A DNA stretch of 64,000 nt from Streptomyces sp. MspMP-M5 (GTDB lineage Bacteria; Actinomycetota; Actinomycetes; Streptomycetales; Streptomycetaceae), in contig NZ_KB891882.1 of NCBI RefSeq assembly GCF_000373585.1, positions 78,973 to 142,972 of the forward strand. Reading direction: 5' to 3'. Shown here in pieces: positions 46,397-55,401 of the stretch. A program made the position numbers and the translations under genes. The notes under the pieces are model-generated. The model saw only the letters and a program-made list of their open reading frames with translations, was not told where the DNA came from and did no database searches. The stretch's first letter is position 1, and each line of letters starts with the position of its first letter.

Positions 46397-49255
46397 ATGC
46401 AGCCGCCGCCGGATCACGCGTACCCCACCCACTGGGAAGCCGACGTGGTCCTGCGCGACGGCGGCACGGCACGCATCCGGCCCATCACGCCCGACGACGC
46501 CGAGCGGCTGGTCTCCTTCTACGAGCAGGTCTCGGACGAGTCGAAGTACTACCGCTTCTTCGCCCCGTATCCCCGGCTGTCCGACCGCGACGTCCACCGG
46601 TTCACCCACCACGACTACGTCGACCGGGTCGGCCTGGCCGCCACGGTGGGCGGCGAGTTCATCGCCACCGTCCGCTACGACCGCATCGACGACCGCGGAC
46701 TGCCCGCCAAGAGCCGCGAGCACGACCAGGCCGAAGTCGCCTTCCTCGTCCAGGACGCCCACCAGGGCCGCGGTGTCGCCTCCGCCCTCCTGGAGCACAT
46801 CGCCGCCGTCGCCCGTGAACGGGGCATCCGCCGGTTCGCCGCCGAGGTACTGCCCGCCAACACCAAGATGATCAAGGTGTTCACGGACGCCGGCTACACC
46901 CAGAAGCGCACCTTCGAGGACGGCGTCGTCCGTCTGGAGTTCGACCTCGAACCAACCGAGCAGTCCATGGCCGTGATGCGTGGCCGCGAGCAGCGCGCCG
47001 AGGCCCGCTCCGTCCAGCGGCTGCTCGCCCCCGGCGCGGTCGCCGTCATCGGCACCGGCCGCGCCCCCGGCGGCCTCGGCCGCACCGCGCTGCGCAACGT
47101 CCTCGACGCCGGCTTCACCGGCCGCGTGCACGCCGTCAACCACGCCTTCCCCGAGGACCTGCGCCGCCTGGAGCCCGAGGGCGTCCCCGCCGTCCGTTCG
47201 CTGCGCGAGATTCCCGAGCCCGTCGACCTGGCGGTCATCGCCGTCCCCGCCGCCGGCGTCCCCGACGTCGTCCGCGACTGCGGCGAACACGGCGTCCCGG
47301 GGGTGCTGGTCCTCTCCTCCGGGTACGCCGAGTCCGGTCCCGAGGGCCGCCAGCGGCAGCGCGCCCTGCTCCGCCAGGTCCGCTCCTACGGCATGCGCCT
47401 CATCGGCCCCAACGCCTTCGGCCTGCTCAACACCGCCCCCGAGGTCCGGCTGAACGCCTCGCTCGCCCCCCGGATGCCGGGCGCCGGCCGGATCGGCCTG
47501 TTCACCCAGTCCGGAGCGATCGGCATCGCCCTGCTCAGCGGACTGCACGAGCGCGGCCCCGGCGACGGCGGCATCGCCGGCATCTCCACCTTCGTCTCGG
47601 CCGGCAACCGCGCCGACGTCTCCGGGAACGACCTCCTCCAGTTCTGGTACGACGACCCGTACACCGACGTCGCCATCCTCTACCTGGAGTCCATCGGCAA
47701 CCCCCGGAAGTTCGCCCGGCTCGCCCGCCGCACCGCCGCCGTCAAGCCCGTGGTCGTCGCCAAAGGGGCCCGGCACCACGGCGCCGCCCCCATGGGCCAC
47801 GCCGTGCCCACCGTCCGCGTCCCCGACAGCACCGTCGCGGCCCTGATGCGCCAGGCCGGCGTGATCCGCGTCGACACCGTCACCGAGCTGATCGACGCGG
47901 GGCTCCTGCTGGCCTCCCAGCCGCTGCCGGCCGGCCCGCGCGTCGCCATCCTGGGCAACTCCGAATCGCTGGCCCTGCTGGCCTACGACACCTGCCTCAC
48001 CGAGGGGCTGCGCCCGCAGCGCCCGTACGTCCTGCCCTCCGACGCGGCCCCGGAGGACTTCCGCGCCGCCCTGGCCGAGGCGCTCGCCGGCGACGGCTGG
48101 GACGCCGTCGTCGTCACCGCCATCCCGTGGGTGGGGGAGGAGGGCACCGCCACCCCGGGCGGGAGCGAGGGCATCGCCCTGGCCGACGCCCTGCGCGCCG
48201 CGGTGGTTGCCAACCCGGGCAAACCGGTCACCGTCGTCCACCTCGCCATGGACGACCTGGCCGAGACGCTCGCCGCCCCGCCCGAGCCCCACACGCCGCA
48301 CGCACCCCAGGAGCCGGCCGCCCCGGAGGCCCGCCCGGCCGCCGCCCCCGAGGCCCCGCCCGGCCCCCGCCCCGCCCTCATCCCCGCCTACCCCGCCGCC
48401 GAGCGCGCCGTCCGCGCCCTCGCCGAGGCCGTCCGCTACGCCGCCTGGCGCCGCACGGCCGCCGAACCAGGCCGGGTGCCCGAATACGACGACATCCAGG
48501 AGGCGGCCGCCGGCACCGACATCGAGCGACTGCTCGACCGGCTCACCCGGGACGTCGCCCCCGGCCGCTCCGTCGCGCTGCCGCCCGCCGACGCCGAGGC
48601 GCTGCTCGCCCGCTACGGCATCCCCATCCGCCCCGCCCTCCCGGCCCCCGACCCGGACGCCGCCGTCCGCGCCGCCGCCCGGCTCGGCTACCCGGTCGCC
48701 CTCAAGGCCACCGCCCCCCACCTGCGGCACCGCGCTGACCTCGGCGGCGTCCGCCTCGACATCGCCGGCGAGGCCGAACTCCGCCGCACCTACACTGAAT
48801 TGACCGACTTCCTCGGCTCCCCGGAGGAGCTGCGGCCGGTCGTCCAGGCGATGGTGCCGCGCGGCGTCGACACCGTCGTCCGCGCCGCCATCGACCCCTC
48901 CGCCGGCGCGGTCCTCTCCTTCGGGCTGGCCGGCGCGCCCTCCCAGCTGCTCGGCGACATGGCTCACCGTCTGATTCCGGCCACCGACCGCGAGGTCACC
49001 GAGCAGATCCGGTCGATCCGCAGCGCCCCGCTCCTCTTCGGCTGGCGCGGCTCCCAGCCCGTGGACACCGCCGCTCTGGAGGAGCTTCTGCTGCGGGTCT
49101 CCCGGCTGGTCGACGACCACCCCGAGGTGGTCGCCGTGGATCTCGAACCGGTCGTCGTCGCCCCGCGCGGCCTGGCCGTCCTCGGTGCCTCCGTCCGGCT
49201 GGCCAGACCGCCCGCCACCACCGACCTCGGCCCCCGCCGGCTGCCCGTCTACTGA
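46397..49255 (+). CDS. patA: GNAT / NDP-forming acyl-CoA synthetase fusion (PatA-type protein acetyltransferase)
   Basis: 952 residues. N-terminal GNAT (15-190): VVLRDGGTARIRPITPDD and VAFLVQDAHQGRGVASALLEHI (acetyl-CoA P-loop QGRGVA). Then a CoA-binding domain (RSVQRLLAPGAVAVIGTGRAPGGLGRTALRNVL), a succinyl-CoA-ligase-like domain (FTQSGAIGIALLSGL, FVSAGNRADVSGNDLL) and a C-terminal ATP-grasp part (LLARYGIPIRPALPAPD). GNAT-first order matches the Streptomyces Pat enzymes that acetylate acyl-CoA synthetases; Salmonella Pat is reversed. A Pro/Ala-rich linker lies about residues 630-665. TACTCT ends 6 bp before the ATG, suggesting a leaderless mRNA. Confidence 0.88.
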   Translation: MQPPPDHAYPTHWEADVVLRDGGTARIRPITPDDAERLVSFYEQVSDESKYYRFFAPYPRLSDRDVHRFTHHDYVDRVGLAATVGGEFIATVRYDRIDDRGLPAKSREHDQAEVAFLVQDAHQGRGVASALLEHIAAVARERGIRRFAAEVLPANTKMIKVFTDAGYTQKRTFEDGVVRLEFDLEPTEQSMAVMRGREQRAEARSVQRLLAPGAVAVIGTGRAPGGLGRTALRNVLDAGFTGRVHAVNHAFPEDLRRLEPEGVPAVRSLREIPEPVDLAVIAVPAAGVPDVVRDCGEHGVPGVLVLSSGYAESGPEGRQRQRALLRQVRSYGMRLIGPNAFGLLNTAPEVRLNASLAPRMPGAGRIGLFTQSGAIGIALLSGLHERGPGDGGIAGISTFVSAGNRADVSGNDLLQFWYDDPYTDVAILYLESIGNPRKFARLARRTAAVKPVVVAKGARHHGAAPMGHAVPTVRVPDSTVAALMRQAGVIRVDTVTELIDAGLLLASQPLPAGPRVAILGNSESLALLAYDTCLTEGLRPQRPYVLPSDAAPEDFRAALAEALAGDGWDAVVVTAIPWVGEEGTATPGGSEGIALADALRAAVVANPGKPVTVVHLAMDDLAETLAAPPEPHTPHAPQEPAAPEARPAAAPEAPPGPRPALIPAYPAAERAVRALAEAVRYAAWRRTAAEPGRVPEYDDIQEAAAGTDIERLLDRLTRDVAPGRSVALPPADAEALLARYGIPIRPALPAPDPDAAVRAAARLGYPVALKATAPHLRHRADLGGVRLDIAGEAELRRTYTELTDFLGSPEELRPVVQAMVPRGVDTVVRAAIDPSAGAVLSFGLAGAPSQLLGDMAHRLIPATDREVTEQIRSIRSAPLLFGWRGSQPVDTAALEELLLRVSRLVDDHPEVVAVDLEPVVVAPRGLAVLGASVRLARPPATTDLGPRRLPVY

Positions 49256-49280
49256 GGCTCTCGCGCCCCGGTACGCCCCG

Positions 49281-49286
49281 TAAGAT
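49281..49286 (+). promoter_or_regulatory. -10 box for a leaderless transcript
   Basis: TAAGAT ends 7 bp before ATG 49294. It decides that start over the in-frame ATG at 49285, which would overlap the -10. Confidence 0.5.
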
Positions 49287-49293
49287 GGACCCC

Positions 49294-49884
49294 ATGGCTA
49301 AGACCGGTACGACGACCCAGGGGCTGCGCGCGGCGATCGAGCGCAGTGGCTATTACCCGACGCTCGTGGCCGAGGCGGTGCAGGCCGCGGTCGGCGGCGA
49401 GCCGGTGGTGTCGTACCTCGTCCACCAGGAGACGACCTTCGACGCCAACGAGGTCCGCCGCCACGTCACGGTCCTGGTCCTCACCGGCACCCGCTTCATC
49501 GTCAGCCACACCGACGAGCAGGCCGCCGACGCCACCTCCCCGTCCCCGTACGCCACCACCTCCACGGAGTCCGTCAAGCTCGGCCGGATCTCGTCCGTGG
49601 TGCTCAGCCGCGTCGTCGCCAACCCCGAGTCCTACACCGCCGGCCAGCTGCCCCGCGAGGTCGTCCTCACGATCGGCTGGGGCGCCGTCGCGCGTCTCGA
49701 CCTGGAGCCCGCCAGCTGCGGCGACCCCAACTGCGACGCCGACCACGGCTACACCGGTTCGTCCACCGCCGACGACCTCTCCCTCCGGGTCAGCGAGGCC
49801 GGCGACGGCCCGGACTCGGTGCGCGAGACCCTCGCCTTCGCCCAGGCGCTCTCCGAGGCCACCGCGGCCACCAGCACCCGCTGA
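49294..49884 (+). CDS. DUF5998-like protein
   Basis: 196 residues from ATG 49294. It has TTQGLRAAIERSGYYPTLVAEAVQAAVGGEPVVSYLVHQETTFD, then VLTGTRFIVSHTDEQ and, further on, LRVSEAGDGPDS. A CGDPNCDADHG motif could bind a metal. I recognise this as an actinobacterial conserved protein preceding an alkaline-phosphatase-fold gene, with no proven function. The stop overlaps the next gene's ATG (TGATG). Translational coupling suggests joint action with the phosphodiesterase. Confidence 0.8.
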   Translation: MAKTGTTTQGLRAAIERSGYYPTLVAEAVQAAVGGEPVVSYLVHQETTFDANEVRRHVTVLVLTGTRFIVSHTDEQAADATSPSPYATTSTESVKLGRISSVVLSRVVANPESYTAGQLPREVVLTIGWGAVARLDLEPASCGDPNCDADHGYTGSSTADDLSLRVSEAGDGPDSVRETLAFAQALSEATAATSTR

Positions 49885-51074
49885 TGGCCCACACCGCACC
49901 CGTCTGGCCGGAACCGGAACCGCTCGACCCGCTGACCGCCCCGGTGCCCCGCTACGGCACCGGCTCGCTCGCCGACCTGCTGCCCGCCATCACCGCCGGC
50001 CAGGGCATGCCCGGCGTCACCACCGGCATGGAGCTGGCCCCCGCCGACCGCGCCTGCGTCTTCCTGATCGACGGCCTCGGCTGGGAGCTGCTGCGCGCCC
50101 ACCCGGGGGAGGCGCCGTTCCTCACCTCCCTCCTGGACACCTCGTTCAACGGCAGCGGCCTGCCGCTCACCGCCGGCTTCCCCGCCACCACGGCCACCTC
50201 CCTCGCCTCGGTCGGCACCGGCCTGCCGCCGGGCGCCCACGGCCTGCCCGGCTACACCTGCCAGGACCCGGCCACCGGCGCGCTGATGAACCAGCTGCGC
50301 TGGCGCCCCTGGACCGATCCGCACACCTGGCAGCCCTACCCGACGGTCTTCCGGCTCGCCGACGCCGCCGGCATCCACACCTGCCAGGTCTCCGCGCCGG
50401 ACTTCGCCCAGACCCCGCTCACCCGGATCGCGCTCAGCGGCGGCACCTTCCACGGCCGGCTCTCCGGCGAGGAGCGGATGGACCTCGCCGCCGAACAACT
50501 CGCCGCCGGCGACCGCTCGCTCGTCTACACCTACTACTCCGAGGTCGACGGCAAGGGCCACCGCTACGGCGTCGACTCCGACGCCTGGCGCGGTCAACTC
50601 CTCTACGTGGACCGGCTCGCCCAGCGGCTCGCCGAGCAACTCCCGCCGCGCAGCGCCCTGTACATCACCGCCGACCACGGGATGATCGACATCCCCTTCG
50701 ACCCCGACTCCCGGATCGACTTCGACGAGGACTGGGAACTGCGCGCCGGCGTACGCCTGTTGGGCGGCGAGGGCCGGGCCCGGCACGTGTACGCCCACCC
50801 GGGCGCGGCCGCCGACGTGCTCGCCGTGTGGCGCGAGGTGGTCGGCGACCAGATGTGGGTCGCCGGCCGCGAGGAGGCCATCGCCGCGGGCTGGTTCGGA
50901 CCGCACGTCGACGACCGCGTCCGCGCCCGGATCGGCGATGTGGTCGCCGCCGCCCACGCCGACATGGCAATCATCGCGAGCGAGCGGGAGCCCGGGGAGT
51001 CGCAGATGGTCGGCCTGCACGGTTCCATGACCCCGGTGGAGCAGCTGGTGCCGCTCCTCGAGGTCCGCACCTGA
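49884..51074 (+). CDS. NPP-type nucleotide pyrophosphatase/phosphodiesterase
   Basis: 396 residues. Alkaline-phosphatase-superfamily NPP signs: VFLIDGLGWELL (first Asp), FPATTATSLASVGTGLPPGAHGLPGY (the Thr nucleophile lies in the TTAT stretch), YYSEVDGKGHRYG (Asp/His ligands), ITADHGMIDI and GLHGSMTP. These enzymes bind two zinc ions and hydrolyse nucleotide or phosphodiester bonds. There is no signal peptide, so it is cytoplasmic. It is coupled to the DUF5998-like gene. Confidence 0.9.
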   Translation: MAHTAPVWPEPEPLDPLTAPVPRYGTGSLADLLPAITAGQGMPGVTTGMELAPADRACVFLIDGLGWELLRAHPGEAPFLTSLLDTSFNGSGLPLTAGFPATTATSLASVGTGLPPGAHGLPGYTCQDPATGALMNQLRWRPWTDPHTWQPYPTVFRLADAAGIHTCQVSAPDFAQTPLTRIALSGGTFHGRLSGEERMDLAAEQLAAGDRSLVYTYYSEVDGKGHRYGVDSDAWRGQLLYVDRLAQRLAEQLPPRSALYITADHGMIDIPFDPDSRIDFDEDWELRAGVRLLGGEGRARHVYAHPGAAADVLAVWREVVGDQMWVAGREEAIAAGWFGPHVDDRVRARIGDVVAAAHADMAIIASEREPGESQMVGLHGSMTPVEQLVPLLEVRT

Positions 51075-51170
51075 CCCGCGCCACACCTGTACCGCGCCCC
51101 CTCCGCACGCCCCGTACTGCCCGACCCGCACGGTCCCTCCCGTACGAGCCCGAAAGGCCCGCCACCCCCC

Positions 51171-51848
51171 ATGCCCGAGCTGGTGTTCTTCTCCGGAACG
51201 ATGGACTGCGGAAAGTCGACACTGGCGCTGCAGATCGAGCACAACCGCTCGGCCCGCGGCCTGCAGGGCCTGATCTACAGCCGCAACGACCGGGCCGGCC
51301 GCGGCAAGCTCTCCTCCCGCCTGGGCCTGGTCACCGAGGCCGTCGAGGCGGTGGACGACATGGACTTCTACGTCCATGTCGTCGACCGCCTCAGTTCCGG
51401 CGGCCGGGTCGACTACGTCATCGTCGACGAGGCGCAGTTCCTCGGCCCCGGCCAGATAGACCAGCTCGCCCGGGTCGTCGACGACCTCGGGCTGGACGTC
51501 TTCGCGTTCGGCATCACCACCGACTTCCGCACCAAGCTCTTTCCCGGCTCCCAACGGCTGGTCGAACTCGCCGACCGCATCGAGGTGCTGAAGGTGGAGG
51601 CGCTGTGCTGGTGCGGTGCCCGCGCCACTCACAACGCCCGTACGGTCGACGGCCGGATGGTCGTCGAGGGTGCGCAGGTCGTCGTCGGCGATGTGCGCGG
51701 CGACGCCTCCGGCGAGGGGCCGGACCGGCCGGCGGAGGTCGGCTACGAGGTGCTGTGCCGGCGCCACCACCGCCGCCGGCAGACCGCGGCGACCGCCCAC
51801 GCGGCCGCGCTCTCCCCGGACGTCCTGCCGGTCGACGCGCCGCGCTGA
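51171..51848 (+). CDS. tdk: Thymidine kinase
   Basis: 225 residues, type II (E. coli/human TK1-like). P-loop GTMDCGKST (9-17), catalytic Glu in YVIVDEAQFL, FRTKLFPGSQRLVELAD (lasso), and zinc ligands CWC plus CRRHH near the C-terminus. It phosphorylates thymidine in pyrimidine salvage. About 97 bp follow the preceding gene, so it may have its own promoter. Convergent with the VOC gene, 32 bp away. Confidence 0.95.
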   Translation: MPELVFFSGTMDCGKSTLALQIEHNRSARGLQGLIYSRNDRAGRGKLSSRLGLVTEAVEAVDDMDFYVHVVDRLSSGGRVDYVIVDEAQFLGPGQIDQLARVVDDLGLDVFAFGITTDFRTKLFPGSQRLVELADRIEVLKVEALCWCGARATHNARTVDGRMVVEGAQVVVGDVRGDASGEGPDRPAEVGYEVLCRRHHRRRQTAATAHAAALSPDVLPVDAPR

Positions 51849-51880
51849 CCGCGCCCGTCCGCCATGGCGCGTGGCACGCC

Positions 51881-52654
51881 TCAGCGCCGCTGGATGAGGG
51901 TGAAGAGCGCGCCGTCGTCGTCGGCGACCGTCGCCAGCCGGCCGCGCGCCGAGTCCCGCGCCGGCCGCAGTACATGGCCGCCCAGTTCGACGACCCGGCG
52001 GGCGGCGGCGTCGGTGTCGGAGACGGCGAAGTACGTCATCCAGTGCGGCCCGCGGTCGCGCGGCAGCGCGTTGCCGACGCCGTGGATGCCGGCGACCGGC
52101 TTGCCCTTGATGTGCAGCGTCAGGTAGTCGAAGTCGGCGGAGACCACGGCCTCGGACTCGAAGCCGAAGACGTGCTCGTAGAACGGGGCGACGGAGTTCG
52201 TCTCCTGGGTGACCAGTTCGTTCCACACCGGGGTGCCCGGCTCGCCGCTGACCGCGGTGCCCGGCATCGTCCTGCCCTGCCAGACGCCGAAGATGGCGCC
52301 CTGCGGGTCGGAGGCGATCGCCATCCGGCCGGCGTCGTCGGCGTCCAGCGGGCCCACGCCCACGGTGCCGCCGCACGAGCGGATCTGCTCGGCGGTCACA
52401 TCCGCGTCGTCGCTGGCCAGATAGGTGGTCCAGGCGACCGGGAGGTGCCGGTCGGCCGCCAGTTCACCGACCCCGGCCACCTCCAGGCCGTCGAGGAAGG
52501 CGCGGGCGTACGGACCGAAATGCTGCGGGCCCGGGCGGAACTCCCAGCCGAAGAGCGCGCCGTAGAACTCCTGCGTCGCGGGCAGGTTGTGCGCCAGGAG
52601 GCTCACCCAGCAGGGCGCACCGGGCATCCGCCGGGCTGCTGCCTCGGTCGTCAT
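51881..52654 (-). CDS. VOC (glyoxalase/dioxygenase fold) protein, two domains
   Basis: 257 residues from ATG 52654 (GAGGAG upstream). Two VOC modules: residues 10-120 (PCWVSLLAHNLPATQEFYGALFGW) and 135-257 (PVWNELVTQETNSVAPFYEHVFGFE, HWMTYFAVSDTDAAARRVVELGG). This is the 27-kDa antibiotic-associated VOC type. Metal-ligand His positions are incomplete, so a binding or immunity role is as likely as catalysis. An ATG further upstream (52729) is possible but has no similarity. Confidence 0.85.
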   Translation of the reverse strand: MTTEAAARRMPGAPCWVSLLAHNLPATQEFYGALFGWEFRPGPQHFGPYARAFLDGLEVAGVGELAADRHLPVAWTTYLASDDADVTAEQIRSCGGTVGVGPLDADDAGRMAIASDPQGAIFGVWQGRTMPGTAVSGEPGTPVWNELVTQETNSVAPFYEHVFGFESEAVVSADFDYLTLHIKGKPVAGIHGVGNALPRDRGPHWMTYFAVSDTDAAARRVVELGGHVLRPARDSARGRLATVADDDGALFTLIQRR

Positions 52655-52904
52655 CGTCACACTCTCCTCGGAGCATCGGGGTGCTGGCCATGTGCGGTAC
52701 GGGCGCGGGTCCCGAGCAGATGCTCGCACCCTGTCACCGGGTGCGCGTCCCGGCCGCGCCGTCCACGGCGCGTTCGCGAAGGAGAATGCCCGTTTTGACG
52801 TTTCTCTTCTGTTTCGGCGAGGTGACGACGCCGTACAACTCCGTCATACGGAGGGTGGGCAGCCGCCTTCCGTACGTAGTCATCGCTACGCAAGGATGAG
52901 TCCC

Positions 52905-53744
52905 ATGAATGCCATCATCACCGCTACCGAACTCGCGAGCGAGTTGGCCGGCCCCGACGCCCCGCTGCTGCTGGACGTGCGCTACCAGCTCGGCGGCCCG
53001 CCCGGTCGCCCCGCATACGAGGCCGGCCACCTGCCCGGCGCGGTCTATGTCGACCTCGAAGCCGAACTGGCCGGCCCGCCCGGCGCGGCGGGTCGGCACC
53101 CGCTCCCCGACCTCGCCGTCTTCACCGCCGCAATGCGAGCCGCCGGCGTCAGTGCCGGCCGCCCGGTGGTCGCCTACGACGGTGGCCAGGGTTGGGCCGC
53201 CGCCCGCGCGTGGTGGATGCTGCGCTGGGCGGGTCACCCGGACGTGCGGGTCCTCGACGGCGGGCTTGCCGCATGGCAGGCATCCGGCGGCGCCATGAGT
53301 GTCGACAAAGTGACTCCTCCGGCCGGTGACTTCACCCCTGTGCCCGGCGCGATGCCGCTGCTCACCGCCGACGACGCGGCCGCCCTGGCCCGACGCGGCG
53401 TCCTCCTGGACGCGCGGGCGGGCGAGCGCTACCGGGGCGAGACCGAACCCATCGACCCGGTGGCCGGTCATATCCCCGGCGCGGTGTCCGCCCCCACGAC
53501 CGAGAACGTCGCCGACGGCAGCACGGTCTTCCGTCCCGCCGCCGAACTGGCCAAGCGGTTCACGGCCCTGGGCGCCACCGCCGACACCGAGGTCGGTGTC
53601 TACTGCGGGTCCGGCGTCTCCGCCGCCCAGCAGGTCCTCGCCCTCGCCGTCGCCGGGGTCCCCGCGGCGCTGTACGTCGGTTCCTGGAGCGAATGGTGCG
53701 CCGACCCCTCCCGGCCCGTCGCCACCGGCTCGCAGCCCGGCTGA
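52905..53744 (+). CDS. Rhodanese/3-mercaptopyruvate-type sulfurtransferase
   Basis: 279 residues from ATG 52905 (AAGGA 8 bp before; ATG 52896 is the alternative). Tandem rhodanese domains: inactive N-terminal (LLLDVRYQLGG, GHLPGAVYVDLE, DGGLAAWQASGG) and active C-terminal with Cys234 in YCGSGVSA. The CGSGV loop is typical of 3-mercaptopyruvate sulfurtransferases (SseA) rather than thiosulfate rhodaneses (CRKGVT). It transfers sulfane sulfur, probably in cysteine catabolism or thiosulfate handling. Convergent with sepH. Confidence 0.9.
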   Translation: MNAIITATELASELAGPDAPLLLDVRYQLGGPPGRPAYEAGHLPGAVYVDLEAELAGPPGAAGRHPLPDLAVFTAAMRAAGVSAGRPVVAYDGGQGWAAARAWWMLRWAGHPDVRVLDGGLAAWQASGGAMSVDKVTPPAGDFTPVPGAMPLLTADDAAALARRGVLLDARAGERYRGETEPIDPVAGHIPGAVSAPTTENVADGSTVFRPAAELAKRFTALGATADTEVGVYCGSGVSAAQQVLALAVAGVPAALYVGSWSEWCADPSRPVATGSQPG

Positions 53745-53776
53745 GCGGCCGCTGACGCCCACGACGGGCCCATGCA

Positions 53777-53820
53777 ACGGCTCCGCCCGCCCCCTGCGCA
53801 CAGGGAGCGAGCGGAGCCGT
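53777..53820. terminator. Bidirectional terminator, sulfurtransferase / sepH
   Basis: ACGGCTCCGC / GCGGAGCCGT, 10-bp perfect arms with a 24-bp inner loop that pairs CCCTG/CAGGG. Confidence 0.75.
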
Positions 53821-53856
53821 CACGAACAACAGGGCCGGAAGACCGGCCGTCCCGGG

Positions 53857-54903
53857 CTATTCCGGCTTCTTCCTCCGGGTGCCGAAGACGATCTCGTCCC
53901 AACTGGGAACCGCGGCCCGCCGTCCGGGGCGCACCCCGTCCGCCTCGGCCTGCCGGTCCGTCGTCCCGGTCAGCCGGTCGCGGTGGCCGGCGACCGCCCG
54001 CGGCATCAGCACATCGGCGTACGCGGAACCCGCGCCCGCACTCGCCGCCGGGGCCGGCGGCTCCTCGACCTCGGTCTGCTCGACCTCGTCCTTCTGTGGC
54101 GCCTTGGCACTGTCCGGCACGACCATGTCGCCCCGGAAGCTGGGCACGGCCTCCAGCAGGCTCGTCAGCGAGTCGCGCTCCCGTTCACCGGTGGCCTCCT
54201 CGCTCCGTCCGTCCCGCTCCCGGTCCTCGCCGGGCCGCTCGGGGGTCTGACGGTCCAGGGTGCGGTCCAGAGGCCGGTCGCGCGGCAGCCGGGCGATCCG
54301 GGGCACGAACGGGAAGCTCGGCTCGGGGGTGTCGTCGGCTTCGCCGATCAGCGCCCGGGCCTCGTCGTCCACCGCCTGCACCAGCCGGCGCGGTGGGTCG
54401 TACGTCCAGGTCGCCGATCGCGGCTCACCCGCGACGCGGTAGACGAGCAGCACCTCCCAGGTGCCGTCGTCCCGGCGCCAGGAGTCCCACTGGGCGCTGT
54501 CCTTGTCGGCACCGCGCAGCAGCAGCCGCTCGGCGACCGCCTCGCCCAGCTGCGGACCGGTGTTCTCGCCGGGGCGGCGTACGGGGGTCTTGCGGGCCCG
54601 CTCGGCCATGAACGCCCGCTCGGCGAGCACCGGTCCCTCGAAGCGGCGCACCCGGTCCACGGGAATGCCGGCGAGTTGGGCGACCTCCTCGGCGGAGGCG
54701 CCGGCTCGTATCCGCGCCTGGATGTCCCGGGGGCGCAGATGGCTCTCGACCTCGATCTCGATCTGGCCCAGCCGCGCTCTGTCGTTGCGGATGGCGGCGC
54801 GCAGCCGCTCGTCGATCGGAAGCGTGTACTCGGTGCTGTCCGCAGCCTTGAGCACCAGCCGTGTGCCGTCGTTGGAGACGGCCACGACACGCAGTTCGGG
54901 CAT
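53857..54903 (-). CDS. sepH: Septation protein SepH (DUF3071)
   Basis: 348 residues from ATG 54903. The N-terminal DUF3071 domain starts MPELRVVAVSNDGTRLVLKA and includes a helix-turn-helix-like ARIRAGASAEEVAQLAGIPV (SepH type). The acidic/Arg-rich central region and C-terminal tail (PSWDEIVFGTRRKKPE) are also typical. SepH of S. venezuelae binds FtsZ and aids Z-ring assembly at sporulation (established). The gene is transcribed away from a 500-bp regulatory gap. Confidence 0.92.
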   Translation of the reverse strand: MPELRVVAVSNDGTRLVLKAADSTEYTLPIDERLRAAIRNDRARLGQIEIEVESHLRPRDIQARIRAGASAEEVAQLAGIPVDRVRRFEGPVLAERAFMAERARKTPVRRPGENTGPQLGEAVAERLLLRGADKDSAQWDSWRRDDGTWEVLLVYRVAGEPRSATWTYDPPRRLVQAVDDEARALIGEADDTPEPSFPFVPRIARLPRDRPLDRTLDRQTPERPGEDRERDGRSEEATGERERDSLTSLLEAVPSFRGDMVVPDSAKAPQKDEVEQTEVEEPPAPAASAGAGSAYADVLMPRAVAGHRDRLTGTTDRQAEADGVRPGRRAAVPSWDEIVFGTRRKKPE

Positions 54904-55401
54904 GGGGACCTCCCGGGTGGTGCCTGCCGACGTCACGTGCGTCGCTGCTTCCGCTAGTCGAGTGTGGCCTGCCCGGGTGCAGCCTGCCACAACATTGCCG
55001 AGTTGCCCGGCGTGTCGGGACTTGGCCCAGCAGCGCCGTTATGACACGGTTACCAGTTCGCAACGCTCAGTGACCATGCCGCTTGCCCTGTCACCGACCA
55101 CCCGTGCCGAGCGACGGCGCCCCAGGGAGGGTGTCACCGATTCAGTGCCCCTCCCGCGGGTCCGGGCAGCCGGACGGGAACCGGGGCCAGGGGTCGCCAC
55201 AGTACTCCATTCGGGCCACCGAAGTGGACCGCCGCGCCGCGGAAGTTCTTGCCGAACGGTCCGGGCAAGTCACCTTGTCGACCTCTCTACCTGCGACAAG
55301 GGTGGCGAGGTTCACAGATTCCACAGATTCGGAACTATTGAACCCGCCATTTGGTCACTTCTCCATGCAAGATGGACTGAAGGGGCGATCAAAGGTAGGA
55401 G
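54904..55401. other. Divergent region sepH / membrane protein gene
   Basis: 498 bp. Contains a tandem CACAGATTC repeat (55313-55321 and 55322-55330) and an inverted repeat CCTTGTCG (55273-55280) / CGACAAGG (55294-55301) 100 bp before the membrane-protein start. No convincing gene. Confidence 0.45.

Noticed and set aside
46229..49120. 963-codon minus-strand frame
   Set aside because: Shadow of the PatA-type gene; the product is Gly/Asp/Val-rich, typical of GC-rich antisense frames.
49346..52798. 1150-codon plus-strand frame
   Set aside because: Crosses four real genes in another frame; composition is Arg/Pro/Ala only.
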